From NCBI GenBank assembly GCA_046351135.1, contig JAXLZA010000007.1, forward strand, positions 124,001 through 188,000: DNA of 64,000 nt, given 5' to 3'. Both the position numbers and the translations under genes were made by a program. Shown one piece after another: positions 35,279-44,155 of this stretch. This DNA is from UBA4427 sp046351135 (lineage in GTDB: Bacteria; Myxococcota_A; UBA9160; UBA4427). The notes under the pieces were generated by a model. It made no database searches and was not told where the DNA came from. It saw nothing but the letters and a program-made list of their open reading frames with translations. Positions within the stretch are counted from its first letter, which is position 1, and each line of letters begins with the position of its first letter.

Positions 35279-36856
35279 TCAGTGAACCCGTCGTTCCCCG
35301 CTCCAGAAGCGCTCGCGCAGCTTGAACTTCTGGAGCTTGCCCGTCGCCGTGCGCGGCAGGGCGTCGACGAGCTCGACGCGCCGCGGGCACTTGAAATGCG
35401 CCAGCCGCTCGCGACAGAAGGCGAGCAGCGCGTCACCGTCGACCTCGGCGCCGCTGCGTCGGACGACGAGCGCAAGCGGCGTCTCCCCCCACTTCGGATC
35501 GGGCACGCCGATCACCGCGCACTCGAGGATCGCCGGATGCTGGTAGAGGCAGTCCTCGATCTCGCCGCTGCTGATGTTCTCGCCACCCGAAATGATGACG
35601 TCCTTCTTGCGATCGACGATGTGGACGTTCTCGAGGGCGTCCCAGACGGCGAGGTCCCCGGTGTGGAACCAGCCGCCCTCCATCGCTTCGGCGGTCTGGT
35701 CGGGCTGGGCGTAGTAGCCCGCGAAGACGACGTTCGAGCGGGCGCACACCTCGCCGATCGCGACCCCGTCCTTCGCGACCGGCTCGCCGTCCGGCCCGAG
35801 CACGGCGAGCTCGACGCCGAGGCCCGAGATCCCCGCCCGCGCCCGCCGCCCCCAATCCTCCGCCGGGGTCTGGGCGTCGGGGGCCGAGATGGTGAGGAGC
35901 GGGGCCGTCTCCGTCAGGCCGTAGATCTGCAGGAAGGCCCAACCGAGCTCGCGCTCGAGCCGCTCGATGAAGGCCGCGGGCGGAGGCGCACCGGCGACCG
36001 TGAAGCGGGGCTTCGTCCGGATCGCGAAGCGCTGCTTGTCGGGGAAGTCGAGGATCGTGCGCAGGACCGCGGGCGCCATGCAGGCGAAGGTGACGCCCTC
36101 GTCGGCGATCAGGCGGTAGATCGCCTCGCCCTCGACCGCGCGCAGGATGACGTGGGTCCCGCCCATGCCCGTCAGGGCGTAGACGCCGCCCCAGCCGTTG
36201 CAGTGGAACATCGGCAGCGTCCAGAGCTCCACGTCGTCGTGGCGGATGCCGAGGTGGGCGATCAGGTTGTAGGCGTTCAGGTAGCAGTTGCGATGGGTGA
36301 GCATCACGCCCTTGGGCCGGCTCGTCGTGCCCGAGGTGTAGTTGATCGAGACGAGGTCGTTCTCGCCGAGGGGCTTCTCGAGCCGGGGCCGGCCGGGGCG
36401 GGCGGCGGCGACGAGGGCGTTCCAGGCCAGCCAGCCCGGCGGCGGCTCCCCTTCGTCCGCGGCGACGATCCAGTGCTCGACCTTCGGGAGCCGGTCGCGC
36501 AGGGCATCGACGACGCCGGTGTACTCGGCGTCGACGAGCACCGCGCGGACGCCGGCATGGTCGAGGATGTAGGCGTGATCGGCGGCGATCAGGCGGTAGT
36601 TCAGGGGGACCAGCACGAGGCCGGCCTGGGCGGTGGCGAAGAAGCTCTCGAAGTAGAAATGGGAGTTGGGCGAGAGCATGCAGACGCGGTCGCCGGGGCG
36701 CAGGCCGAGGGTGAGCAGGGCGTTCGAGAGGCGGTCGATGCGGTCCTCGAGGTCGCGGTAGCGGAAGCGGCGCGGGCCGTCGACGAGGGCGAGCTTGTCG
36801 GGATAGTGGCGGGCGGCGCGGCGGAAGAAGTCGGTGACGAGCAGCGGGACTTCCAT
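35279..36856 (-). CDS. AMP-dependent acyl-CoA synthetase
   Basis: 525 residues. It activates a carboxylic (probably fatty) acid to its CoA ester via an acyl-adenylate. Motifs: P-loop INYTSGTTSRPKGVMLTH, LPMFHCNGWGG, YGLTETAP, the hinge GWFHTGDLAVWD, DRKKDVIISGGENISS, and the catalytic Lys in PRTATGKLQKFKLRE. The N-terminus MEVPLLVTDFFRRAARHYPDK is that of the medium/long-chain family. Just upstream on the minus strand there is a possible -10 TACACT (36923-36928). Divergent from the ClpP-like gene. Confidence 0.92.
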   Translation of the reverse strand: MEVPLLVTDFFRRAARHYPDKLALVDGPRRFRYRDLEDRIDRLSNALLTLGLRPGDRVCMLSPNSHFYFESFFATAQAGLVLVPLNYRLIAADHAYILDHAGVRAVLVDAEYTGVVDALRDRLPKVEHWIVAADEGEPPPGWLAWNALVAAARPGRPRLEKPLGENDLVSINYTSGTTSRPKGVMLTHRNCYLNAYNLIAHLGIRHDDVELWTLPMFHCNGWGGVYALTGMGGTHVILRAVEGEAIYRLIADEGVTFACMAPAVLRTILDFPDKQRFAIRTKPRFTVAGAPPPAAFIERLERELGWAFLQIYGLTETAPLLTISAPDAQTPAEDWGRRARAGISGLGVELAVLGPDGEPVAKDGVAIGEVCARSNVVFAGYYAQPDQTAEAMEGGWFHTGDLAVWDALENVHIVDRKKDVIISGGENISSGEIEDCLYQHPAILECAVIGVPDPKWGETPLALVVRRSGAEVDGDALLAFCRERLAHFKCPRRVELVDALPRTATGKLQKFKLRERFWSGERRVH

Positions 36857-37126
36857 CGGAGCGGGGACCTCTCTCGCGCCCGTTCGTCGCACCCCCATCG
36901 GGCGGGTGGTCCGGGCGGTTGCAGTGTAGACACGGGCTCCGGGTCCGGGGAGGCCGCGCGAGGGGCTGCTAATGTCGGGGCCGATCGGGCGGGCGGCGGC
37001 GGCGAGCGGGTGCGCGCGCCGACGTCCGGGACGGGGATCGAGGCCGGATCGCCGGAGCGGGCGATCGCGAGGGGAGACGCAGTGAATCGGTGCGAGCGGG
37101 GCTTTCGGGGGGAGGAGCGGCGGAGC

Positions 37127-37702
37127 ATGGCGAGCAAGCCGGAGGACAAGACGCCGAAGGACGAGGGCCTGGGGCTGCGCATGCTCAAGACGCGCACGGT
37201 GCTGGTCACCGGCGCCGTCGACGACAAGCTCGCCGAGCGGACGATCGAGAAGCTCCTGATCCTCGAGGCGGAGAATCACGACCCGATCCGCGTCGTCATC
37301 ACCTCGCAGGGCGGCCACGTCGACTCGGGCATGGCGATCCACGACGTGCTGCGCTTCATCGAGTCGCCGGTCGTCACGATCGGCGCGGGCTGGGTCGCGA
37401 GCATCGCCGTCCCCATCCTGTTCGGCGCCCCGCGCGAGCGGCGCTACTCGCTGCCGAACACGCGCTTCCTGCTCCACCAGCCCTCCGGCGGCGCCGGCGG
37501 CCAGGCCACCGACATCCGGATCGAGGCCGAGGAGATCCTGAAGGTCCGCGAGCGCCTGAACGCGCTCATCGCCGCCGAGACGGGGCAGAGCGTCGAGCGC
37601 GTCGCCAAGGACTCGGATCGCAACTACTGGATGGATGCGCGGCAGGCCCTCGAGTACGGCCTCGTGAGCCGCGTCGTGACCCGCTCGGGCGAGATCGGCT
37701 GA
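37127..37702 (+). CDS. ClpP-like serine protease
   Basis: 191 residues, ClpP size. The oxyanion/first strand reads ITSQGGHVDSGMAIHDVLRF. The triad can be placed: Ser92 in GAGWVASIAV, His117 in NTRFLLHQPSGG, Asp164 in KDSDRNYWMD. The end has ALEYGLVSRVVTR. It diverges from housekeeping ClpP (GWVAS instead of GQAAS), so it is likely a second, accessory ClpP. No ClpX/ClpA gene is adjacent. GGAGGAG lies 11 bases before the ATG. It may associate with a housekeeping Clp ATPase or ClpP encoded elsewhere (inference). Confidence 0.85.
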   Translation: MASKPEDKTPKDEGLGLRMLKTRTVLVTGAVDDKLAERTIEKLLILEAENHDPIRVVITSQGGHVDSGMAIHDVLRFIESPVVTIGAGWVASIAVPILFGAPRERRYSLPNTRFLLHQPSGGAGGQATDIRIEAEEILKVRERLNALIAAETGQSVERVAKDSDRNYWMDARQALEYGLVSRVVTRSGEIG

Positions 37703-37726
37703 AGCGGATCCCGAACGAGGGCCCGC

Positions 37727-38056
37727 TCAGAGGGAAAAGCTCTCGCCGCAGCCGCAGGTCTCGGCGGCCTTCGGGTTCTCGATCTTGAAGCCCGCGTCGT
37801 TGAGGGCGTCCGAGTAGTCGATCCGGACGCCGTCGAGATAGGCCGCGCTCGCCGCATCGACGACGACGCGCAGGCCGTGGAAGGCGAGCTCCTCGTCGTC
37901 GGGGCCCCGCTCGCGGTCGAAGAGCAGCTCGTAGCGCATGCCGCTGCAGCCCCCGTTGCGCACCGCGACGCGGAGCGCGCCATCGGGCTGGTCGCTCTGG
38001 GCGAGCAGCCGGCTGGCCTTGTGGGCGGCGGCCGGCGTCATCTCGAGGTTCAGCAC
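37727..38056 (-). CDS. A-type Fe-S carrier (IscA/ErpA/HesB family)
   Basis: 109 residues. It receives and passes Fe-S clusters to apoproteins. The three conserved cysteines are present: Cys37 in NGGCSGM and Cys101/Cys103 in ETCGCGESF. The YDSALxDAGFKIENPKA segment is typical. Start choice: GTG at 38056 is preceded by GAGGGAGAG at ideal spacing. An in-frame ATG at 38074 lies just before that Shine-Dalgarno and would add MRERST, so annotation there is possible. Convergent with the ClpP-like gene and divergent from moaA, itself an Fe-S enzyme. Confidence 0.88.
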   Translation of the reverse strand: MLNLEMTPAAAHKASRLLAQSDQPDGALRVAVRNGGCSGMRYELLFDRERGPDDEELAFHGLRVVVDAASAAYLDGVRIDYSDALNDAGFKIENPKAAETCGCGESFSL

Positions 38057-38255
38057 GGTGGATCTCTCCCTCATTTCCGGATCGAAGGACCGCTCCGAGC
38101 GGGGCGGCCTGCCGACGAATTGCCGGTCGGGCCGAGCCGGAAGACCCCGCCCGTCCCGTCGGACGCCGAGACCCTAGGCCCCGAACGCGAAGGGGCAAGC
38201 CCGGGCCCGCTCGGGCGGGCTCGGGCCGGTACGCCGGGACGGCCTGCGGTAGCAT

Positions 38256-38280
38256 AGGCCCCGGTCGGACGACCGGGCCT
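38256..38280 (+). promoter_or_regulatory. Hairpin in the moaA leader, next to a TAGCAT box
   Basis: AGGCCCCGGTC pairs with GACCGGGCCT (one bulged C, GGAC loop), 27 bases before the moaA start. TAGCAT (38250-38255), a possible -10, precedes it directly. The stem could shape the 5' leader; I see no molybdenum-cofactor riboswitch. Confidence 0.35.
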
Positions 38281-38307
38281 CGCGCCCACCCCGAACGAGT
38301 TGCGCCC

Positions 38308-39366
38308 TTGGGTTCCATCGTGCACGAGAAGCCTGCCAGAGGACTATCGGATCGGCTGGGCCGTCCGCTCCGGGATCTGCGCATCTCGGTGACGGATCGC
38401 TGCAACTTCCGCTGTCCGTACTGCATGCCGGCCGAGATCTTCGGCGAGAAGTACGCGTTCCTGCCGCGTCGGGACATCCTGACCTTCGAGGAGCTCGAGC
38501 GCCTCGTCCGCCTCTTCGTCGAGTTCGGCGTCGAGAAGATCCGGATCACCGGCGGCGAGCCGCTCCTGCGCCACGGTCTCGACGAGCTGATCGGCCGCCT
38601 CGCGGCCCTCTCCCCCGACCTCGACCTCGCGATCACGACCAACGGCAGCCTGCTCCCCCGCTTCGTGGAGGGCCTCGCCCGGGCCGGCCTGCGCCGGATC
38701 ACGGTCTCCCTCGACAGCCTCGACCCGGCGACCTTCCTGCGGATGAGCGGCGAGCGCTTCTCCGTCGACCGCGTGCTCGAGGGGATCGCGGCGGCGGAGG
38801 CGGCGGGCTTCCGCCGGCTCAAGATCAACTGCGTCGTCCAGCGCGGCGTCAACGACGACGGCCTCGTCGATCTCGCCCGCCACTTCCACGGCACCGGCCA
38901 CATCGTCCGCTTCATCGAGTTCATGGACGTGGGCACGCGCAACCAGTGGAGCATGGACGAGGTCGTGACCGGGGCCGAGATCGTCGAGCGCATCGGGGCG
39001 GTGCTCCCGCTCGAGCCGATCGATCCGAACTACTCCGGCGAGGTCGCGGCGCGCTGGCGCTACGTCGACGGCGGCGGCGAGATCGGCGTGATCACGAGCG
39101 TCTCGCAGCCCTTCTGCGGAACCTGCACACGCGCGCGCCTCACGACCGAGGGCTCGCTCGTGACCTGCCTGTTCGCCCAGGGCGGCGTCGACCTGCGCAC
39201 CCCGCTGCGCGACGGCTCGAGCGACGACGTGCTGCGCGAGCGGATCGCCTCGACCTGGACGCATCGGCGCGACCGCTACAGCGAGGAGCGCCAGCAGCTG
39301 CTCCAGATCGAGGGCGCTCGGGAGCGCCGCCGCGAGCGGGTCGAGATGTATCAGGTCGGGGGCTGA
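38308..39366 (+). CDS. moaA: GTP 3',8-cyclase MoaA
   Basis: 352 residues. A radical SAM enzyme that starts molybdenum cofactor synthesis from GTP. The N-terminal cluster is Cys32/36/39 in DRCNFRCPYCMPAEIFG. The second cluster is in FCGTCTRARLTTEGSLVTCLF near residue 270. The conserved GlyGly end (YQVGG) needed for activation by MoaE/MoaB-type partners is present. No ATG fits the N-terminus; TTG at 38308 or GTG at 38320 are the candidates, neither with a clear ribosome binding site. It is the only molybdenum cofactor gene in the window. Confidence 0.95.
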   Translation: MGSIVHEKPARGLSDRLGRPLRDLRISVTDRCNFRCPYCMPAEIFGEKYAFLPRRDILTFEELERLVRLFVEFGVEKIRITGGEPLLRHGLDELIGRLAALSPDLDLAITTNGSLLPRFVEGLARAGLRRITVSLDSLDPATFLRMSGERFSVDRVLEGIAAAEAAGFRRLKINCVVQRGVNDDGLVDLARHFHGTGHIVRFIEFMDVGTRNQWSMDEVVTGAEIVERIGAVLPLEPIDPNYSGEVAARWRYVDGGGEIGVITSVSQPFCGTCTRARLTTEGSLVTCLFAQGGVDLRTPLRDGSSDDVLRERIASTWTHRRDRYSEERQQLLQIEGARERRRERVEMYQVGG

Positions 39367-39376
39367 GGGGGGCCGG

Positions 39377-40819
39377 GTGGATCGGAAGGCGACCGTGCCC
39401 GCGGCGCTCGAGGCGGGGGAGCGCTCGGGGGCCCGCGCGATCGATGCGTCGCGTCGGCGCTCGGCGTCGCACCGGCTCGCCCGGGCGGCTCGGGGGCTCG
39501 TCGCCGCCGCGGCCGTGCTCCTCGCCTTCGGCTCGCCCGCCGAGGCGCGCAGGCCCGCGCCCGGGCCCGCCGCGCGCCCCGACTACCGCGTGCTCTACAC
39601 CACCTGGATCAAGGCGGGCAATCCGGTGGCGACGGTGCGCATCCGGCTCGCGAGCCATCCGGAGTGGGTGCGCTGGATGCGGCTGCGCGCCGATCCGACC
39701 CGCTACCGGGACTTCAAGGCCTCCGGTCGGCTCGAGTTCGGCGACGGTCAGGTCACCTGGATCCCGCCCCGCCGCGACGCCTGGCTCCAGTTCCGCGTCA
39801 ACCTCGAGAGCCAGCGCGACGTCGGCCGCTACGACGGGCGCATGACGGAGAGCTGGGCGCTGTTCCGGGCGGACGATCTCGTGCCGCCGGTGCATCTCGA
39901 CATGCAGGACGGGACGCAGTCGAAGGCGAAGCTCACCCTCCTGGTGCCCGAGGGCTGGAGCGTCGTGACGCCGTTCCCGCGTTATGCGAGCGGTCGCTTC
40001 CGGATCGACAACCCGAACCGGCTCTTCGACCGGCCGACGGGCTGGATCCTGCTGGGCCGGCTGGGCGTGCGGCGCGAGACGATCGGCGGGACGCGGCTCA
40101 CGATCGCGGGGCCGACGGGGCAGGGGGTGCGCCGACTCGACATGCTCGCCTTCTTCCGCTTCACGCTGCCGACGCTCCAGAAGCTCTTCCCGGACCTGCC
40201 CGAGCGCCTGCTCGTCGTCAGCGCCGGGGATCCGATGTGGCGCGGCGCACTGTCGGGGCCCGGCTCGCTCTTCGTCCATGCCGAGCGCCCGCTGATCAGC
40301 GAGAACGCGACGAGCACCTTCATCCACGAGCTCGTCCACGTCGCGATGCGCGCCCGCGGCGGCGAGGGCGCCGACTGGATCGTCGAGGGCCTCGCGGAGT
40401 ACTACTCGCTCGAGATCCTGCGCCGCTCGGGCGCGATCGCCGAGCGACGCTACCAGAAGACCCACGCGCGCCTCGCCGAGTGGGCGAAGCAGGCGGGCCC
40501 GCTCGAGGTCGAGCGCGCCCAGGGCGCCGTGACCGCGAAGGCGGTCGGCATCCTGCGCGCCGTCGACGAGGAGATCCGCGTCCGCACGGAGCGCCGGGCG
40601 AGCCTCGACGACGTCGTCCGCCGCCTGTCGCGCAACGAGGCCGTGACGACGGAGGCGTTCCGGGCCGCCGTCGAGCAGGTCGCCGGTGGGCCGGTCCGCT
40701 CGCTGCCCGCACCGGCCGCGGGGAAGGCGACGCCCCCCGCGTCGCCAGCGACCGAATCGGCTGCATCATCAGCTCTGCCGCCGACCGCGCCCGCTCCGGG
40801 CCCCGCGTCGTCCGACTAG
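39377..40819 (+). CDS. Secreted gluzincin-type metallopeptidase-like protein
   Basis: 480 residues. A signal peptide after a long basic start (RGLVAAAAVLLAFGSPAEA). The middle ~90-300 region is beta-rich with many aromatics and no family I know. The zinc motif is FIHELVHVAM (HExxH) followed by WIVEGLAEYYSLEIL with the third ligand Glu. The C-terminal 50 residues are Ala/Pro low complexity. GAGGGGGG precedes the GTG start; it follows moaA by 10 bases. Similar active-site layout to the protein at 14621 but otherwise different. Substrate unknown. Confidence 0.72.
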   Translation: MDRKATVPAALEAGERSGARAIDASRRRSASHRLARAARGLVAAAAVLLAFGSPAEARRPAPGPAARPDYRVLYTTWIKAGNPVATVRIRLASHPEWVRWMRLRADPTRYRDFKASGRLEFGDGQVTWIPPRRDAWLQFRVNLESQRDVGRYDGRMTESWALFRADDLVPPVHLDMQDGTQSKAKLTLLVPEGWSVVTPFPRYASGRFRIDNPNRLFDRPTGWILLGRLGVRRETIGGTRLTIAGPTGQGVRRLDMLAFFRFTLPTLQKLFPDLPERLLVVSAGDPMWRGALSGPGSLFVHAERPLISENATSTFIHELVHVAMRARGGEGADWIVEGLAEYYSLEILRRSGAIAERRYQKTHARLAEWAKQAGPLEVERAQGAVTAKAVGILRAVDEEIRVRTERRASLDDVVRRLSRNEAVTTEAFRAAVEQVAGGPVRSLPAPAAGKATPPASPATESAASSALPPTAPAPGPASSD

Positions 40820-41001
40820 CCGACCGGCCCCGGATCGGCGCGCCCCGCGACGTTCGGTGAACGGGGGCGCGTCCGGTCTTCCCCTGAGATCCGTTGGATT
40901 CCCCGGCTCGATCGGCGAGATCCCTCAAGCGCGCCTTCTCCGCACCGATCGCTTCGTCGGGCGGGGCGCGAGTCCACGGCGGCGACCGGAAGGGAAGGGG
41001 C

Positions 41002-42000
41002 ATGACGACTTCGGGACAGGGCAAGACCCGCGGCCAGGTGGGCTACGGCGACGGGCGGGCTTCGATCCGGGCGGGCGACGATTGTCTGCTCGACGAAGAG
41101 GCGATGGTCGCCGAGCTGCTCGCCTGCCTCGAGGCGCCCGACTATCGACCGCCGACGCTGCCCGTCGTTGCCGTCGAGCTGATGACGCTCTCGTCGCGGC
41201 CGGACGTCGACTTCCGCGACGTCGTCGCGCTGCTCGAGCGCGACAGCCTGATCGCCGGCCGGATCCTCCACGTCGCCAGCTCGGCCGCGCTCGCGGGCGG
41301 CGCCAGGATCGCGTCGCTGAAGGAGGCGACGATGCGCCTCGGCCTGCTGCGGATCCGGGACCTCGTCATGCAGATCGCGCTCAATCTGCGCGTCTTCAAG
41401 TCCGAGGCCTACGGGGACGCGATGGAGCGCGTTCGGCGTCACGCCGTCGCGACGGCCCATCTCGCCCGCGTCGTCTGCAAGTACACGCCGATCGAGGGCG
41501 AGTTCGCCTTCATGGCCGGCCTGCTCCACGACGTCGGCATCGCCGGCACGCTGCTCGCCCTCGCCGATCGCAAGGGGCGGCGCGCGCCGCCGGATCTGCT
41601 GTCGATCTGGCCCGCCGTCGACCGCGTCCACGTGAAGGCCGGCGAGATCATGGCGAAGCACTGGCAGCTGCCGATGGACCTGCGGCTCGCGATCGGGGCC
41701 CATCATCAGGTGCTCTGCGCCGGCCACCCCCATCCGCTGGCGGCGACGATCGCGATCGCGAACGAGCTCGCCCACGCCGGGGGCGCCGGCCTCGTCGAGA
41801 AGGTCGGCGACGAGGGGGAGAGCGCCGATTCGAGCGAGGCCTCGGCCACCGACTGGACGAGCGCCCACAGCGAGCTCGACCGGACCGGCGCGAAGACCCT
41901 CGAGAGCGCCCGCGCCGCCCTCGGCATCGACGCCCGTCTCCAGGGCCTGATCGAGGCCGACGCGCAGAAGGCGCTCGAGGCGATCCCGCTCGAGACCTGA
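41002..42000 (+). CDS. HDOD-domain signalling protein
   Basis: 332 residues. HDOD region spans about residues 40-240: PPTLPVVAVELMTL, SLIAGRILHVASSAAL, SLKEATMRLGLLRIRDLV, and HD-like residues in MAGLLHDVGIAGTLLAL. LRLAIGAHHQVLCAGHPHPLAATIAIANELAH follows. The HD pair with later HH keeps some phosphohydrolase ligands, but HDOD proteins are generally non-catalytic signal transducers. Start ATG 41002 follows GGAAGGGAAGGGG. The 182 bases upstream hold no clear RNA element. Confidence 0.85.
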   Translation: MTTSGQGKTRGQVGYGDGRASIRAGDDCLLDEEAMVAELLACLEAPDYRPPTLPVVAVELMTLSSRPDVDFRDVVALLERDSLIAGRILHVASSAALAGGARIASLKEATMRLGLLRIRDLVMQIALNLRVFKSEAYGDAMERVRRHAVATAHLARVVCKYTPIEGEFAFMAGLLHDVGIAGTLLALADRKGRRAPPDLLSIWPAVDRVHVKAGEIMAKHWQLPMDLRLAIGAHHQVLCAGHPHPLAATIAIANELAHAGGAGLVEKVGDEGESADSSEASATDWTSAHSELDRTGAKTLESARAALGIDARLQGLIEADAQKALEAIPLET

Positions 42001-42027
42001 TCCACCGCGCCGCTCCCGCCCGCGACC

Positions 42028-42056
42028 CTGGCAGGCCGATCCGGACCCCATATGCT
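42028..42056 (+). promoter_or_regulatory. Predicted promoter CTGGCA-N17-TATGCT
   Basis: CTGGCA (42028-42033) and TATGCT (42051-42056) are 17 bases apart. The ATG at 42064 lies seven bases after the box, predicting a leaderless mRNA. The ATG inside TATGCT (42052) is in frame and probably a false start. Confidence 0.5.
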
Positions 42057-42063
42057 CCGGGCG

Positions 42064-42759
42064 ATGGAAAAGCTCGTCTACCTGCTCTGGAAGCGGCCCG
42101 GGGATCCGAATAACGACGTCTTCCGCGATCGCCTGCTGCAGTCGCTGCCGGCGCCGCTCGCGCGCCACGGCGCCGCGCAGCTCAAGATCTGCGTCTCCGA
42201 CGGCGACGTCGCGGCGGGCGCCGCCCTTCACATGGGCGCCCAGGCTCCGGACGCGCTGGTCACGTTCTGGCTCGAGTGCATCCAGGATCGCGGTCCGGCC
42301 GAGGCGCTCGTCGCCGCGAGCGCGGGTCGCCACGCCGGCTACCTCGTCGTCGAGTCCCAGGCGCTGCGCCTCGTCACCGATCCCGCGAAGCGCGGGACGC
42401 GCACGGGCGGCTTCAGCCTGGTCGGATGCATCGAGCCCCGGCCCGGGCTCTCCCATGCCGAGTTCATCGAGCGCTGGGAGACGATCCACCGCGACGTCGC
42501 GATCCAGACCCAGAGCACGTTCTCGTACGTCCGCAACGAGGTCGTGCGCCCGGTGACGAAGGGAGCGCCGCCCTGGCAGGGCATCATCGAGGAGGGCTTC
42601 CCGAGCGAGGCGCTCTCGAATCCACAGGCGTTCTACGACGCCGTCGGCGACGAGCCGAAATATCGCGAGAACCTGCGCCGCATGATCGAGAGCTGCGACG
42701 CCTTCCTCTCGCTGAAGACGGTCGACTCCCACCCGATGAGCGAGTACCGCTTCTTCTGA
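42064..42759 (+). CDS. EthD-domain protein
   Basis: 231 residues with two dimeric alpha-beta-barrel repeats of EthD type: MEKLVYLLWKRPGD at the start and GGFSLVGCIEPRPGLSHAEF in the second half, with ERWETIHRDVAIQT after it. EthD-domain proteins are associated with ether or steroid/aromatic catabolism, often with P450 systems, and some act on polyketide or lipid intermediates. No partner gene is adjacent here. The start at 42064 is chosen over the in-frame ATG at 42052 because the latter lies in the predicted -10 box. Confidence 0.78.
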   Translation: MEKLVYLLWKRPGDPNNDVFRDRLLQSLPAPLARHGAAQLKICVSDGDVAAGAALHMGAQAPDALVTFWLECIQDRGPAEALVAASAGRHAGYLVVESQALRLVTDPAKRGTRTGGFSLVGCIEPRPGLSHAEFIERWETIHRDVAIQTQSTFSYVRNEVVRPVTKGAPPWQGIIEEGFPSEALSNPQAFYDAVGDEPKYRENLRRMIESCDAFLSLKTVDSHPMSEYRFF

Positions 42760-42825
42760 AGGCACGTTCGCGCCGGGGCGCGGGGCGTGCCGGCCGTGGA
42801 GGGCGGTGCCCCGTCCCGGGCGGCC

Positions 42826-43626
42826 TCAGGACCAGACCGGCTTGCGCTTCTCGAAGAAGGCGCGGGCGGCCTCCTCGGTCTCGCCCGAGGAGCCGGCCAG
42901 GATCTGGTTGCGGTTCTCGAGCTGGATCGCCGCCTCGAGGTGGGGCACGTCGAGGTTCGCCCACATGACCTGCTTGGTCGCGAAGACCGCGAAGGGCGCG
43001 AACTCGCAGATCTCCCCCGCCAGCGCGACGGCGTCGTCGACGACCCGGCCGTCCTCGGAGAGCCGCGTCACCAGGCCGATCCGCTCGGCCTCGACCGCAT
43101 CGATGCGGCGCGCCGAGAGGATCAGGTCGTGGGCCCGGGACGCACCGATCAGCCGGGGAAGCATGTAGCTGACCCCGATGTCGCAGCCCGAGACGCCGAC
43201 CCGGATGAACTGGACGCATAACGTCGCGCTCCGGGCCGCGATCCGCAGGTCGCAGCCGAGGGCGAGGGCGAGGCCGCCGCCGAAGGCCGGGCCGTTGATC
43301 GCGGCGATCAGCGGCTGCTGGATCCGCCGCATGTGCGGGATCAGGCTGGCCATGCGGTTCTGGGCGACGAGCCCGGCGCGCGGCCCCCGGAGCCCCTCGA
43401 CGAGGGCGCCCGGATTGCCCTGGTCCCGCAGGTCGAGGCCGGCGCAGAACCCGCGCCCGGCGCCGGTCAGCACGACGATGCGACAGGCGTTGTTGCGATC
43501 GAGGGTGTCGAGCGCGGCGTGGAGCTCCTCGACGAGGCTCCAGGACAGCGCGTTCAGCGCCGCCGGTCGGTTCAGCCTCAGGATCGCGATCTCGGGTCGC
43601 GGATATTCGATCTCGACGTCGGCCAT
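42826..43626 (-). CDS. Enoyl-CoA hydratase/isomerase family protein
   Basis: 266 residues, standard crotonase length. Signatures: AILRLNRPAALNALS, GAGRGFCAGLDLRDQG, AAINGPAFGGGLALALGCDLRIAA, and SYMLPRLIGASRAHDLILSARRIDA. The C-terminus SSGETEEAARAFFEKRKPVWS fits hydratases of beta-oxidation-like pathways. GGGAGG lies about 11 bases before the ATG. It is followed on the minus strand by an intergenic gap facing the EthD gene end and preceded by the MAPEG gene 34 bases upstream. Confidence 0.9.
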   Translation of the reverse strand: MADVEIEYPRPEIAILRLNRPAALNALSWSLVEELHAALDTLDRNNACRIVVLTGAGRGFCAGLDLRDQGNPGALVEGLRGPRAGLVAQNRMASLIPHMRRIQQPLIAAINGPAFGGGLALALGCDLRIAARSATLCVQFIRVGVSGCDIGVSYMLPRLIGASRAHDLILSARRIDAVEAERIGLVTRLSEDGRVVDDAVALAGEICEFAPFAVFATKQVMWANLDVPHLEAAIQLENRNQILAGSSGETEEAARAFFEKRKPVWS

Positions 43627-43660
43627 GGCGGACGGGTCCTCCCGGTCGGGGCGCGCGGGC

Positions 43661-44047
43661 TCAGGCGGCCTTCACGAAGAGCGTGACGACGCAGGCCATC
43701 CCGCCCATGAAGGCGAGCGAGCGCGCCTTGTCGAGGTCGGCGAGGTAGAAGACGCCGTGCAGCACGCGGCAGGCGACGAAGCCCAGCGCCCAGGGCGTCG
43801 CCGCCTCGGCCGACAGGCCGGCGGCGTGGGTCGTCAGGATGGTCGCCGAGAAGACGATCGCCGCCTCCCAGGCGTTCGCCTGGGCGGCGTAGGCCCGCGC
43901 ACCGGCGCCCTCGAGCTTCGCGGCCTGGGCGCGGGGGTTGTGGTTGTCGGCCGTCCCGAAGGCCTTGCCGCGGTAGTAGCCGCCGGTGAAGGCCAGGAAG
44001 AGGGGGAGCAACAGGACCGCGAGCACGCACCAGAAGGGCGTCGTCAT
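43661..44047 (-). CDS. MAPEG family membrane protein
   Basis: 128 residues with four transmembrane helices. The MAPEG pattern is visible: short helix 1, then DNHNPRAQAAKLEGAGARAYAAQANAWEAAIVF, where the family has RAxxAxxNxxE, and FVACRVLHGVFYL. MAPEG proteins are glutathione-dependent or eicosanoid-type membrane enzymes; bacterial members are poorly characterised. A perfect AAGGAGGT lies seven bases before the ATG. Glutathione use would agree with gloA elsewhere in the window. Confidence 0.85.
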   Translation of the reverse strand: MTTPFWCVLAVLLLPLFLAFTGGYYRGKAFGTADNHNPRAQAAKLEGAGARAYAAQANAWEAAIVFSATILTTHAAGLSAEAATPWALGFVACRVLHGVFYLADLDKARSLAFMGGMACVVTLFVKAA

Positions 44048-44126
44048 GGGAGAGGGACCTCCTTGGGTTCGCGCGACGGTATCACGCTCGGCGCCCGCCC
44101 GGGGACGGGCCCCCGCATGCGATCGG

Positions 44127-44143
44127 CGCCCCGAGGCGGGGCG
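44127..44143. terminator. Short GC hairpin between sixA and the MAPEG gene
   Basis: CGCCCC pairs with GGGGCG around a five-base loop just after the sixA stop (minus strand). There is no T-run, so this is weak evidence for a terminator. Confidence 0.25.
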
Positions 44144-44155
44144 GGGCTCGGGGTG

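Noticed and set aside
38057..38307. Possible molybdenum-cofactor riboswitch upstream of moaA
   Set aside because: Only a short imperfect hairpin is visible near the start. The multi-helix layout of known Moco riboswitches could not be traced.
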